NCBI GenBank assembly: GCA_964247055.1
Contig: OZ176055.1
Coordinates: 2,294,001 to 2,358,000 of the forward strand
DNA length: 64,000 nucleotides
Origin: Paragordius varius
Taxonomy: Eukaryota; Nematomorpha
Direction of reading: 5' to 3'
Below are positions 45,224 through 57,965 of this stretch, in pieces. A program made the position numbers and the translations under genes. Within the stretch, counting starts at the first letter, position 1. Each line of letters opens with the position of its first letter. The notes under the pieces were generated by a model. It worked only from the letters and a program-made list of their open reading frames with translations. It did not search any database and was not told where the DNA came from.

Positions 45224-45854
45224 TTAAATTATGCCAATCTATTATATTAAGTATAAATATAAACCTTATTAGCTACATCCAATGCATCAAATTCAGGCTT
45301 TATACGAACATAAGCTTTCTTTTTCCCATCAGGGCTAATAATATATAAAATATTTCAATACCGAATCAATGTATTAATTCTTTCGGGGGTAATATTATAC
45401 AATTTTTTAATAGCATCTTTAATCTGATACTTATTTGCCTTTTTGTGAACTAGAAATACCAAAGTGTTATTATCTTCAATTTTTTTCATGGCCGATTCAG
45501 TGGTCAATGGATGGGTGATGATTGCAAATTGATCTAAACTTATTATAATTATAAAAAAATGGTACGAGTTCCGTTTGCTAACAGATTTTCTTGGATACTT
45601 AGGATTACGTTTAAGCTTCAATGTCTTTGGCCTTCTGAAAGTAACAGAGGTGCGGACCTTTTTGGATTTTTTATAAAATTTTCCTGCGATAACATTATTC
45701 TTAGCATTTTGTAAAGTTTTCTGTTTAACTGAAAATAATAAAAAATTTATATACCATCATCTTTTTTTCCTTTTTTTTGAACCAATGGTTTTTTCACTGC
45801 AACTTTTGCAGTTTTTTTAGGAGTGTCTGTTTTTCCCTTTTCTTTATTTGCCAT
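45224..45854 (-). CDS. RPL23A: Large ribosomal subunit protein uL23 (L23a), 5 exons
   Basis: This protein binds 25S/28S rRNA near the exit tunnel of the 60S subunit. Exons (minus): 45755-45854, 45566-45728, 45362-45538, 45265-45334, 45224-45238. The four introns are 26, 27, 27 and 26 bp, all GT-AG and in phase, giving 174 residues (human 156). The basic N-terminal tail starts [14 protein letters not shown]. Then come [30 protein letters not shown], the globular core [40 protein letters not shown] and [15 protein letters not shown], and the C-terminus [13 protein letters not shown], the same last residues as the human protein. The final exon has only four codons plus stop. The gene spans 631 bp and starts about 0.6 kb past the 3' end of BarH on the same strand. 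Confidence 0.97.
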
Positions 45855-46379
45855 GTGGTATGAAATTATATGATAGCTTGATTGCTAATTTACTTTTAAA
45901 AATTGCCTTATATTTTAAATGCTGATATTATTTGAAAAGCAAAAAATATTATATTTAATATAAATTAATAAGGTTAATATATTGAAATTTAATAGAATAA
46001 TATGATTAACGACCATATAATTATGAAAATTGGTACATTAATATAAATAATATCATTTAGATTTATTAATGAGTTTTGGAGTAATTGTATGATAAGAGTA
46101 CAACATTAATATATTTATTAAAAAATTTAAGGATAATTATTTTGGATTATTTGAAATATCTATGGCATGAGAATTATAAGGTGTTTATTAATATATATTA
46201 ATTTTGGTCACATATTAGGAAAAAAATTTATAAATTCCTTAATGCAATATAATTAATTCTTATTCGGTTATAAATGATAATAATTACATTTTTGATAGTA
46301 TAATTTATAAATTATAAATAATTAAAGCCATTATATTACGACATTACTGACTATCTTACAATTTAATATATAAAAATAA
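45855..46379. other. Intergenic: BarH 3' side to RPL23A 5' side
   Basis: About 525 bp of AT-rich sequence, holding the RPL23A promoter and the BarH 3' untranslated region. No motif stands out. Confidence 0.4.
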
Positions 46380-47265
46380 TTATTTGCCTTGGTATAATTT
46401 GATAATATTTTCATTTTCATCAATATTGTGGTTATAGATATTTGTTATTTCTTTCCCGAGATTATTCAAAGGCATTTGCAATGAATCATTTTTTCCCGCA
46501 TAGTAGAAGAACCAAAAGGGATTTTGAGCCAAAAACTTTGAAACGGCGTTTAAATTACTTTTTTCGTTTAACAATTCAAGTCCAACTGCAGTTTGGCGTT
46601 TCCATTTTGTCCTTTAAAATTGGTAACTTATATGAATAAATTGGTTTTATAGTAAACTGATCATTCCTCAATAGATTTATGGCTTAAAAATTGGAATAGA
46701 AACGGTTTAAAAACTATGAGAAACATTTTTTACATACTTATTGTTCTTATGGAAGATAATATATATTACTTTTTACCTTTTGGGATGTCTGCCCCATGTC
46801 ATTTAAATTAAATATCTGAAAAAATTAGGATATTGTCCTAAAAAGAATTAGCCTTAGAAAGATTTAAAAAATATTTAATAAATACAAAATTCTAAAAAAA
46901 TACTCATCTTCACACCGCAATATTTCCTTTAGATTTTATTTAATTCGGTATGTAATAAAAGGCATGATTACTGATAAAATTAATGAAACTTTTAAATTAC
47001 GACAAATAATATTTAATAATTTAAACACGGCTGTTTTTCATTTGGTAGTGAAGGAATCCCAATTTTTGGCTATGGAAAATATCACGATAAAAGATATAAA
47101 CTATAATTGATAAATATAACATTCTCCTAATGACTTTGATTTTGGGCCTTATATATGAAAAATTTACTACCACTTTTGTGTGCTTCATATCAGAAAAAGG
47201 GAGCGGACATTCTACCAAATAATTTTTAATGAAAAAAAAAATGTTTCTTCCCAAAAATACTATAA

Positions 47266-47338
<73 letters not shown>

Positions 47339-50300
47339 AAAACAGTTTATTATACAAATTTAAACAGTAGATGTGATTCCAAAACTGTAAAACCTTAAGA
47401 CCCCTCTTAAATAGGCAAGTTTGCATAAAATAGTGCAAAAATGCCGAAATGGGGAGATAAGTTTTGAAATATATGCTGCGACATCATAAATAGAATTTTC
47501 TAAATAGACATATTTTGCGTGAAATTTTAAATTATAATGATATTTAGGTTTCGAATCATGTTGGAAACGATATAAAAATACTATGAAATCCTATGTTTGT
47601 ATAATAACGCTACTATATAATAAATCAATGATGTTTAACATTTATCCAACCTCAATTTTTGTAAAATGAGTTTGTCTTCAATATGTTTCTAATCCAGATG
47701 CCCGAATTTTTTAATCTTAGTTTTGAGGTAATAGAAATTTTGCATCATAGTATACCTAGGAAAAATGTTATTTGATCTTATAGTGGTTCCTTTTCACCAT
47801 GCTTAAAAATAACATACTCGCTTCAGCAAAATTTGGCTACAAATTCAATTTTAAGCAAAATATCCATTTTCTCGGAAAGGCATTTTTTTGTTAATGTAAC
47901 ATATAATTCAAAATTTTATAGCTTATCCCCATTTTTGCATTTATTTTTAAAAAATTTGCCCATTTAAAAAGGGTCCAAAATTTCAACTTTTCGGAGCCCA
48001 CATCTTAAATTAAAATTTTATGAAATTATTTTTTGTTTTTTATATGTTGTTTATTATGTGCTATAGTGATATTTTTTGGAATAAAGCATTAAGCTTTCAC
48101 CAAAAAAATTTAATTTAGCAAAATATCCCCAAGTTTTTACCTTTTGTACTAGAGCAATTACCATCAACCCATAAGGACTAAAACCAAAAGTTAACCCAAT
48201 TTAAAATCATGAATGCATGATGCTTTTCTATCCTCTCATTCAGTGGTATTTTTCTCTTAAAATGCATATATTCTCAAGAAAGAGATTTAATTTTTTTTAG
48301 TTTAATTTACCGAAAGCGTGCGGTCAGATTATTCTATTCGTCATTGAAGGAGAACAAACAAATTTTTTTTATTTTTACGGTTTTGCCATACTGCTCTTCT
48401 TTTAAACTTTCAATTTAATATACCTTCGGTTTTGATACCATGTTTTGACTTGAGTATCTGACAAATCCAGCTTGTTAGCCAACTCCAATCTATCCGGTAC
48501 ACTCAAATACTTTTGCCGTTCAAACGAATCCTCTAACTCTTGTAATTGGTGTTCATTGAAAGCTGTACGAGACTTTCGGGGTTTTTTTACCATAACATTA
48601 CGAGTATTGCAAAATTCATAAAAGGAAGAACTATGGCTACTATCCGACCTTGTTCGTTTACTTGATATTTGAGCGTTTTTATGCTTTGGTTGAGGGCTGT
48701 TGTCCTCCAACGAACTAAATGACTGTTTTTCCATTGATGTATTGTCAACAGAATCTTTCAAATGATTACTATTTTTAGTGTTTCCATTATCGGCACCATA
48801 TTTGTCCTTCGATTGTTTTGAATCAACGCTGTTGTACGCATTGTTGTACAGTTCTAAGTTTGTTATATAAAACAAAAGGCTATAATTGATAATCATTTTG
48901 ATCTCAATTAATGCAATTAATTCTTAATTTAATTAATGAAAGATTTAACTAATAATTTGTTAAGAATAACAATTAATTTCATTAAAAACAATGGAAAGAA
49001 TGAAACCCTAATTTTTATTGAGATATATAGGATATAAATGTGAGAAAATATATCATTAGCGTTCTTTCATACTTCCAAAGGGCATTAAAATATTTTTCAT
49101 ATAGTATAAAACTTATTCATAAATGATTCTCTGAGGGTAAGGAAAGTTTTTGGTCTCGCAAATGATCAGCTACTCCACTATATTAACTTTTTAATTTTTT
49201 TAATCAAAACTTTCATCGTTTCATATGGAATATTAAATTAAGGGAAAATTCAATAAGATACATGCTTTAGGTTTATCTTTTTTGTCATTTTTGATATATA
49301 TTGCTTTTAGTTAGTGCAAAAAAGCCGACATTATTGTTATATACTTAAAAATGAAAAAATATATTTTTAAGCATCTCAGCATAATTATGATGATATTAAA
49401 TAGGATATAAATTAATTAAACCGCTAATTATATAAACATCCACACATACTGAAAAATAATAATTTACTCATTATAGGATACGAATTTGGCTATGATAATC
49501 CCTAAGGAAGATATGTCATTCTTATATCTGTATACAAAATAGGCTTAAACTTATTCGGTATTCCTAATTTTTTTTATCAAAAAAAACTTTTTTAGAAAAA
49601 AATGTTAATTATTATTATCAAGCACATAATCTAACATATTTGCGGTATAGGATCTACCGCAAAATTTTTAAGGTTTAGGTTTGTGTACAAAAACTGTCAC
49701 TTCAAAGACACTATGGAAAATCCGTTGGTCAAAGTATCTCCAACTATTTTTTTATAAAATTATATTGTAATTGGTGGGAAATAATTGGATAAATTGAGAA
49801 CGAATATTAATTTAAAATAGTTTTTAGGGGCCACAAATAAATAAGGATAATGGCGCTTTTAAAGTAAGGTTAGTAAATATTATGTTTTTGGTATATGTAT
49901 GAATCAACCAATATAGTTCTATTATTTGTATAATAGGAAGATATGTTTTTTAAATTTGTTAGTCATATATACCCTTATTGATCGAACATTTACCGGCAAA
50001 AAAACAATGAAAAATTTATATTTATAGTAACCAATTTTACTAACGCCTCACATAAAAATCTTAGATGCCTCAGAATATTAGAAATTAATTAAATTTTTAA
50101 TTCATCACCTATTTTGTACATGTCAAAACCTCTAATATCTAAAATACATACCAGGTAATGTCATAAGATATTACCGGTTTAACTACGAGAAGACGAAAAT
50201 TACACAACGATTAATTTGATGCAGAACATATTTTGTTCATCTACCATTAAACGACAATCATAGTTCCCCAAAAACTAGCGTACTTTTTTCAATAAGCACA

Positions 50301-53300
50301 AATTTTGTGCCTAACATTTTCCGCACTTATTCTCATCATAAAAAACTGAAGGTTATTGTTTCTGACCTATGGTGAACAGCTCTACCTCATGGTTTTCGGG
50401 CCAAAAAATTCGGATTCGCAAAATATGTGGATATTAACAAATATTTTATTAAATTTTAAATAGACAAACTACTATTTATTTTAACATTTTTTGGTAGTTT
50501 TTTGCTTAAAATTTGAAAACATTAGAGTCTGTTTAAAAAATCAATTTTACTTAGATTCCGTAAAATTTTGTTATTGAAATTTCTTGTGGACCCCAGAAAT
50601 ATTGGAGGGTCGCGTGTTGAACACCCATACTCTCTTTAACTGATATGAAACATGGGTTTGACGTATTAAATTAAGATTTTATGTGAATGAGTGTGACTCT
50701 GGTAAACCATACAACTGAGAATAAGCTAAAGTGCAAGAGTTATTGGGTGATGACCCAATTCCAAATTAAAAACAATGGACAGAAGCATAACATGTAGCAC
50801 AAAAAACAATCAGTAAACGTCTACGTGCAATGTAAAAGACCAATAAATTCGGTAAAAGGGGTTCCAATCTTTGAATGAACGGCAAATCTAAAATCACAAA
50901 GTAATTGTGAAATTTTGCTTCAACATCATGAGAGGGAATCTTATTTAAATATAATTGTGTGACGAGTAATAACAGGATTTCGTTTGCATATCAAAAGCGG
51001 AATAATATTTTCCATATTGCCAAGGTGATCTGTCAACACAAAGGCCGAATCGCTTCAGCAAGAAGACGTAGATCAGAGCAGTATTGTGTATTATAAACTT
51101 TTAAGGCCCAATGAAACCGTTAATACACAACGCTATAACCAACACAATATATTAAATAAAAGCATATATAACGAATAATGACCGAACGAGCCCAGAAGAC
51201 ACGCCAAACTGATTCGCTGACTAGGTTCCATCTCGTACAGCAAACCAATGAAAGACACTTTGAAATCGCTTATATGGGCTTTGGCATCCGCTGAAATTTC
51301 CTGACTTGACGCCAGTTGACTGATAATCCTAGAGTAGCACATAAATATTTTCGAAGCATTGGATTGACGAATCAATTTTTCTGGCATGACATTCATATAT
51401 TACCAGAAAGATGGGCAAAATGTGTAGAAGCCAATGTACATTTTGTATAAGATGAATATATTATTTTCTTTCAAAATAACTAATTTAAATACCCAAAAAC
51501 CGGTAAAAAATTATGACTACCCCTATATGGTTTAATGAGATTCGTGTCTTTTCTCAACGAGGTTTTATTTCTATAATTAATTTAATTTTTCCCAAAACTA
51601 AAATTTTAGTTTAATATTTTTTTAATTAATTGGTTAAAGGAGGAATATTTTTTAATATGGTGTCAAGTTGATTTGTTTCTGGCAGTCCGGTTTATAATGT
51701 GTTTATGAAAATAAATGATTTTAGTAAAAAAATTATCTATAAATCGGTTTTGATGTTTTCGGTCTTCTGATATCGGTTCGAGTTTTTTTATTTACAAAAT
51801 TTATTTTTTATGCTACTTTTCTCTTAACAATTAATAAATATTGGGAATCGATTACAATAAGTAAAACTTTGTCAAACGTAAAAATAATTAAAATATTAAC
51901 TAAAAATTATGCATGAAAAAAATTAAACAATAACACAAAAAATGATTAACCATTTTTTATAAATTTAAAAAAATGTATTTTTTGTACCGTTTTGCTCATA
52001 AAAACCATTCCAAGACAGTTTTAAAATGATAATTGATAATTAGAAAAATATTGCTGTACCGGTTTTATTTACCGTTTTGATATCAGGCCCCTTTTACACC
52101 TAACCAATCGACCAAATTTATAATTATTTTAATTTTATGCTTATTTTAGATAACGCGCTCAGAATTTGGCAAATTAGATAATTAGGTAATTCATTTTGAG
52201 AATTGTACCGAAAAATATATGTTTTGGAACCATTCCATAATGGCATTCACTTATATTTTTCGACCAATCACACAATAAAGCTACCATTCCCTTCATTTAA
52301 ATCGCTTTTCATCCGATTAAATAAATTTTTAAATGGGGTAAAATTATTAATATGTTCACAACTCTATAACCTATAAAAAGCAAAATGCTTAAAAGCATCA
52401 AATGCTTAATAATATAATAGGAAGACGATTTTATATTTAATAGAAACATTATTAACATAGGTGCATTGAGCGTTTTCGGCACCATATAAACTTTACAACC
52501 AATTATAATAAGTTCTTGCATCTAGAAAGTTTTGGAGAGAATCCATTTTTAACCTCATTGGACTAAAGGGGTTATATTAATGAACTTCAAAAAATCAAAA
52601 GTGTTTTTATATTTGCAACTTTAGGGCAACACGGATTAGTCAGGAAGAAGCTTATTTTGTGGATAAATGATTTTTAACTGTTTTAAAAATTATTTATTTT
52701 TCGCAAGATAGTTTAAAATGAAGGATAATCCGAAATAATTTAAGACCCATATATCAATTTTACTTATCACCTGCAACCATATCATATAGTATATATTACT
52801 GATTTTACCCGATGTTAAATAATACACCTGGCCGACTCTTATTGCCAATTCCAATAAAGAATTATCAGCCAATTTGAATGATTTATGGGTGAAAATTTAT
52901 TGTGCCTTATCTTGTTTCGGCGTAAGACTTAAAATACCTATAAACTCATTTACTTGATAGAGTTATTTTAAATTTGAAAAGATGTCAAATTAAAAGCGAA
53001 TTTTAAATTCATCGCAAAAAATTGATGGGCTAGCTATTTTCATAACTATGCACGACTAAGAGTGCAATCCATATGACTGATCTTTTAATCTGTAGTTGGT
53101 AAAACAAATTAAATCCTTTATAATAATTGCGAAACAATATGTCAACCCGATGAATAATCTATGAATGATAATTTATTCCAATATAAAAAGTTTTGCCAAT
53201 TAAATATAATTTTTTTATTTTTAGCAAAGGTTAGGAGTCAAAAAAATTATTCCTTCACAGCCCATGAGAAATCATATCATTAAAATTATAAAATTCATAG

Positions 53301-53889
53301 AAACTTAAAATATATGCAATAAACTAAAATAATTACTGTGGAAAAAGTTTACGTATGAATTTGTTGGATCGAATTGATTTAAAGTATTTTGGATTGGAGA
53401 ACCATTGATATTATTGATATCATTTATACGCGGTGATGGTACTTTGCAATAATTGTTGAAGCTATCCTTTGTGTTATTATTAATAAATCCATGGGCATAA
53501 TACATCATCATGTGGTATGGAAAAGTTGGAAATGTATTCCTACCATTATAATAAAAATCGGAAAATGTACTAGGGTTGCTCATAACATTGGTGAAAGAAT
53601 TAGTTTTTAGGGGTTCTTCAACAGTATTATTTATAATTGTTTTTTCTTTATAACGCTCCGTTTGTTGATGTGTTTTATTTTCAGTGTCGAGTTTAACTGT
53701 ATTTGTGAGGATTTTCGAAGCCTTGTTTTCCGTATTTGATTTTTCCGAAAGCGCAATTTGAGCTGCCGATTCTAATATATCACTTACAGAAAAGGGTGTA
53801 ATTTTATTGTTATTATTGCTAACAATATTTGATTCGTTTGAAGAGTTCGTTGACAATCCTGATTTTATAGCTGAAGGTTCAGAAGCCAT
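46380..53889 (-). CDS. BarH-class homeobox transcription factor, 3 exons
   Basis: Exons (minus): 53337-53889, 48424-48853, 46380-46611. Junctions are GT-AG and in phase (phase 1, then phase 2), giving 404 residues. Exon 1 starts [11 protein letters not shown] and has an Eh1-like repressor motif [17 protein letters not shown] (about residues 31-47) in a Ser/Asn/Thr-rich region. Exon 2 ends inside the homeodomain: [54 protein letters not shown]. Exon 3 supplies [16 protein letters not shown]. Tyr in the WYQNRR recognition helix and the TAVGLELL extension after the homeodomain mark the Bar class. It should bind TAAT-type sites and probably recruit Groucho through the Eh1 motif (family knowledge). 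BarH/Barhl genes act in neural and sensory cell fate in other animals. The homeodomain intron splits the codon of the second Arg in NRR. The exon 1-2 junction is less certain than the exon 2-3 junction. Confidence 0.92.
47268..47334. repeat. (TA)n microsatellite in BarH intron 2
   Basis: About 33 uninterrupted TA units. Any open frame through it is an artefact. Confidence 0.95.
47470..48190. repeat. Degenerate dispersed repeat D in BarH intron 2
   Basis: It shares blocks with 4700-4990 (AAAGCATTAAGCTTTCACC near 48083, GAGCAATTACCA near 48152) and with 9760-10700. Non-coding, in the 1.8-kb intron 46612-48423. Confidence 0.5.
48854..50739. other. BarH intron 1, part without features
   Basis: AT-rich with no coding signal. 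A hAT-like end with GGGTCGCGTGTTGAACACCC at about 50606 may be a relic. The remainder of the intron, 51451-53336, is likewise empty of supported features. Confidence 0.4.
50740..51450 (+). pseudogene. Mariner transposase relic in BarH intron 1
   Basis: Plus-strand pieces line up with mariner transposase: [11 protein letters not shown] and TISKRLRAM near 50743-50835 (helix-turn-helix part), CEILLQ-H-ERES-like sequence near 50910-50940, [20 protein letters not shown] near 51075-51130 (family form VVYYELLKPNETI), and the C-terminus [16 protein letters not shown] with a stop at 51448-51450. The protein is broken by many stops and shifts. It resembles cecropia-type mariners. It is antisense to BarH and lies in the 4.5-kb intron 48854-53336. 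Confidence 0.85.
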
Positions 53890-56841
53890 TTAATTTTATA
53901 TAATTATAATGTTGAAATTATGAAGTTTGAGTATTTAAAACTTCAAATAATTAAAAAGAAATAAAGTAGATAATTGAAAAAGGACCCATATTTGTCTTTT
54001 TGTTTTATGCAGAATTAAATATTTATAAAGTTGGTACATTTAAATTTCTTTTTCTGTGCAAATACAAACTTTGTTGAGTATTTAACAAATTAATAAGTTG
54101 AGAAATAATGATAATTTGTGAAATTAACGACACATAAAAATTTTAATATACTTATAAATGACAGGTAAGTAAAAAGCATTATATAATTTTATAACAAAAT
54201 TATCTATTGTAAAATAAATTCGGCATATTGCCTATACTTTCGTTCCATTCGAACTAATCTATTGTGTTGAATATAAAAAATTTCTTAAATCTTAAAGAAG
54301 AGAAATAATTTGAAAGCTAATTTAACAGCAATATATATAATTTTAAATAATCTTTTAGAAAATACCTTATCCATCACCACCTATTTATCATATTTTCAAA
54401 AGAATTAAAATGTAATTTTTTTCTATTTGATTCATTTTTAATCGACCAACAAAATTTGCTTTCTTATATTATAACAATAATTATTGTAAATTATGTTGTT
54501 TAAGAAATGTAGAATAATGGAACCAACCGACATTGTGGCAAGGTGCTATGCTAGTTTTCGCTTTTTCAAAATTAATTTAATAGTTTTAATATAATTTAAT
54601 ATAATTAATTATATACGGATAACAAAGACTTTTAAATATATAGTGCCACCACATAATTCGTGATAGATGCTCTTTTTTGATTGATTTAACTAATAAGAAT
54701 AAAAAAATAATTTAAATAAAAATTTTAATAGCTTTTCTTAAAAAAGGAGATTGATAATATATGTTTAATATGGAATTTAGTATATTTATCTATATAAATA
54801 TAATTTTTTAAATAATACAACAATAGGAAATTATGAAGATGACACGCGCCAATTAACACATCATTTATTTGTATTACATAATAAAAAAGTTATTTATTAT
54901 TATATTATGTTCTATAAAAATTATTTTAAGCTATTTTTTTAGTTTACACTTAATAGAAATATTGTTGTGAAATTTTTTATGTTAGCAAATAAATGGGTTA
55001 GCCCAAAGTGAGAGTTGTGGGATTGTATAAGAAATATCCTGAAAATATATATATTCTGATCGAAAGGTAGTAAAACTACCTCACATTATATCGAATAAAA
55101 CTTTTATGGTAAAATCTAAGGGTTTCAAACCAAAATGTTATATTTAAAAAGCAAAAATGCTGATATTACGCAATATTAACTTACTAGATTATGAGATTAA
55201 AAAATATTTTTTAAAAAATAGTATGTATACCAGGGTTTTTGGGAGTCTCTATTTTTTGGATAGAGTATAGGCTAAAATCCGAAAAATGGGAGCGCCAAAC
55301 GCCGAAAATAAACGAAAAACAGCAGCTGTTTTTAGTATATTGACTATAACTCTTTACATTACTAACTTGGAAAACTTTTAAACATTTTAGTATAGAGTTG
55401 TATTAATATTAGAAACATAAAATTTTAAAATGGATAAAGTATCTTCAAAATAAAATTTTTGAATAAAACCGTTTGTGGTTTTTTTATATTTATATATTGA
55501 ATTAACTAAAAAGTTAAGAATAATATTTTAATAATTTAACGATAAAAGCTTTAATTTAAATTATGTTAACGTGTACATCCACAAATAATTCTAATGTTTT
55601 AAATTTTTTTATGTAAAACTATGGTTATTATTGGGTAAATATATATATACAATTAACCATATGAAAAATCAATTGATAATCAGTTTTATTTCAATTATTT
55701 ACGCTGTAGTTCATAACGTACGTTTTCACACACAAAAAAATGTTTGGCTTAATTTTCAACTGGTGAATTTCATTTAATATTTCATAATATGAATAAAATA
55801 ATATGATAGAAAGCGTTAAAAATACAGAAAACATCAGTTTATATTTAGCATTTGGCTCTCTCATATGGCGCTTTGCCGTCAAATTATCTTTCGGATTCTG
55901 AAAGCCTTTTATTTAATCCAAAAAATTAAATAAAAATGTTCAAAAGATGCCCGCCAAATTTGACACACTTAAATACATACTTTGCTTGAAAATCAAATTT
56001 GAGCGAATTTCATGTTATTTTAAAGCACGCTGGAAATATTATGTTCGAATTATAAACCCCTTTTTCAATTAAATTTGATGTTGCTAAACACTACATTATT
56101 AAACGATTCGTTTATCTTTAAATCAAGTCAAAATCACCCCAAATTTAAGGGTAAACAAATCTTTATAATTCTAAGGTCATAATTTAGATGCTTCGAAAAA
56201 AAAGTATTTTTTATAATATCTTAAAGTGTTTTCCTGTCGTTTCTATCTTGTTTCAAAATACGATAAAATGTTCTTAACATAATTTTGACAAAAATTAAAT
56301 TTAGTGGAAAAAGCTTTTTTTAATAAAAGTATTATTATACAAAAATCTAGCATAAATTAATAATTGTTATCGGGTAATATTGATATTTTGCGTTTATTTT
56401 ATGATAGCCTATAACACCTGTATCTAATTAAAATTCAATATAATTGTTTTGCCTTTCAATATTTTAAATTATATATTTAAATAATATAGAAAAAAACCTT
56501 TATTGGATTTTTATTGAAATTTCGATATATTGTGCGCTAATTTTACGACTAATATATTTACTATTTTCTGAATAAAATAAATAGAGAATTCATTTAAAAT
56601 ATAATTTACCATATATATGGGTATGGTAAATTTTGAAGCTTGTGACAGTTATTCATGTCGTGACCAATAAATTCAAATAAAAATTACACTATACAATCAA
56701 TTTGCTTGCAATAATATTATTTCCATTATTTAAATTTTTAATTAAATTTGAGTTTAATACCATTTTTTACATTTATTTATCGCATGATACACATTTCTTC
56801 AAAAAATTTGGCTGATTTTTATAATCGGTCAGAGTCACGGT
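53890..56841. other. Upstream region of BarH, AT-rich
   Basis: It presumably contains the BarH promoter and 5' untranslated region, but no motif can be singled out. The block 55960-56420 resembles dispersed repeat D. A frame at 55691-55911 after a CTTTCAG acceptor-like site encodes a basic stretch and one hydrophobic segment; it is too short to name and is not called a gene. Confidence 0.4.
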
Positions 56842-57290
56842 TTGGTTGGTTGGTTATTCCTAAGTCGTGTTAACAACTTTTGTATACAGTTAGTACTGTT
56901 GTTTTCCAGGCTCTTCTTTTATCACGTCTAATCACCTCATCAGTGATCATTCTCGTTTTCTTTGCCCTTTTCAAACATTAGGCTTTCTTTAAGGAATTAT
57001 ATCGCATGACATGACCAAAATATGTTAACATTCTTTTGTAAATTAGCTCCAAGATATTTTTTAGGGCTCATCTGTAGTAATACTCCATTAATAACTTATC
57101 TTTCCATGAGTTCCTAGCAAACACTATCTCTGTATCTAGGTGTATCAAGACAAGGGTGTAGCAGACCCACGTCGCCACTGTCCACAAAAGACGTCTCTTG
57201 CTGCCCTTCCATACACCAGTCAATGGTGGTTCAGTGATAGCCGTGTAGCGACGGGGTCGGGCTGACTTCTAGGGATAAAATTTTATATAT
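56842..57290 (-). mobile_element. Truncated LINE 3' fragment plus GC-richer piece
   Basis: From 56842 the sequence TTGGTTGGTTATTCCTAAG and what follows match the complement of the LINE 3' tail at 21925, then diverge. A NSWKDK-like remnant near 57105 fits the LINE C-terminal domain. The adjoining 57130-57270 is far richer in G and C than its surroundings and is not matched elsewhere in the window. Confidence 0.65.
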
Positions 57291-57962
57291 GGGACATGTA
57301 TAAAATAAAATGATGAAATATTTGGTATGGACTAGTATTTTACATGTGACATCGTTTAAAATATTTTAAAGTGTTAAATGCTCTGATAAAGTATTTTTTA
57401 AGTAAAAGTAGATATATATGATAAAAGATAATAATTATTTAGAATTTAAAATACATTATAAATTGGTTGAAGCTTTTTTATATGTTTTCAACGTAATTAC
57501 CGTAAATTATTTAATTTTATGTTTTAAATTACAATATATCATTATTAATTTTTTTAAATATTTAAATAGTTTAAAAAGTTAGTTTTAAATAAAAAAGAAT
57601 TAATGATTTGGAATAATTGATATATAATTACCTTTAAATGATGCTATTAAATCAATTTTTTTATACGACACACATATAATATTTACATATATAATATATC
57701 ATATGTATGTTCATCCCTGAAAATAGGTATATATATATATAATATATCTATATATATATATTTGCTAAAAGTATAAATACTGTTCATACATTAAAAACAG
57801 TATAGATCATAAATTCTGGATGTGAGTTAAAAGTATTATACTAAAAAAGTATCAACTGGATTTTATGGTTTTTTAACGGTTTTGTATACTACAGTTACCA
57901 GTGTTCAACGTTGATGTTTTAAGATGGAATTATTACCTTTTGGGGTAGTACACGATTTTAAA
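57291..57962. other. Very AT-rich gap
   Basis: Only TA-rich simple sequence (for example 57727-57762). No gene. Confidence 0.5.
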
Positions 57963-57965
57963 TTA

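Noticed and set aside
46380-46574. Separate small gene starting at an internal Met
   Set aside because: The frame extends upstream to a splice acceptor and encodes the end of the BarH homeodomain.
47226-47438. Open frame with a Tyr-Ile repeat
   Set aside because: It is only translation of the TA microsatellite.
52690-52872. Open frame [15 protein letters not shown] in BarH intron 1 as an exon
   Set aside because: No family recognised, upstream frame has stops, and BarH splicing is already complete without it.
55691-55911. Possible exon with one hydrophobic segment upstream of BarH
   Set aside because: A plausible CTTTCAG acceptor exists, but there is no matching exon, no recognised family and a repeat block adjoins it.
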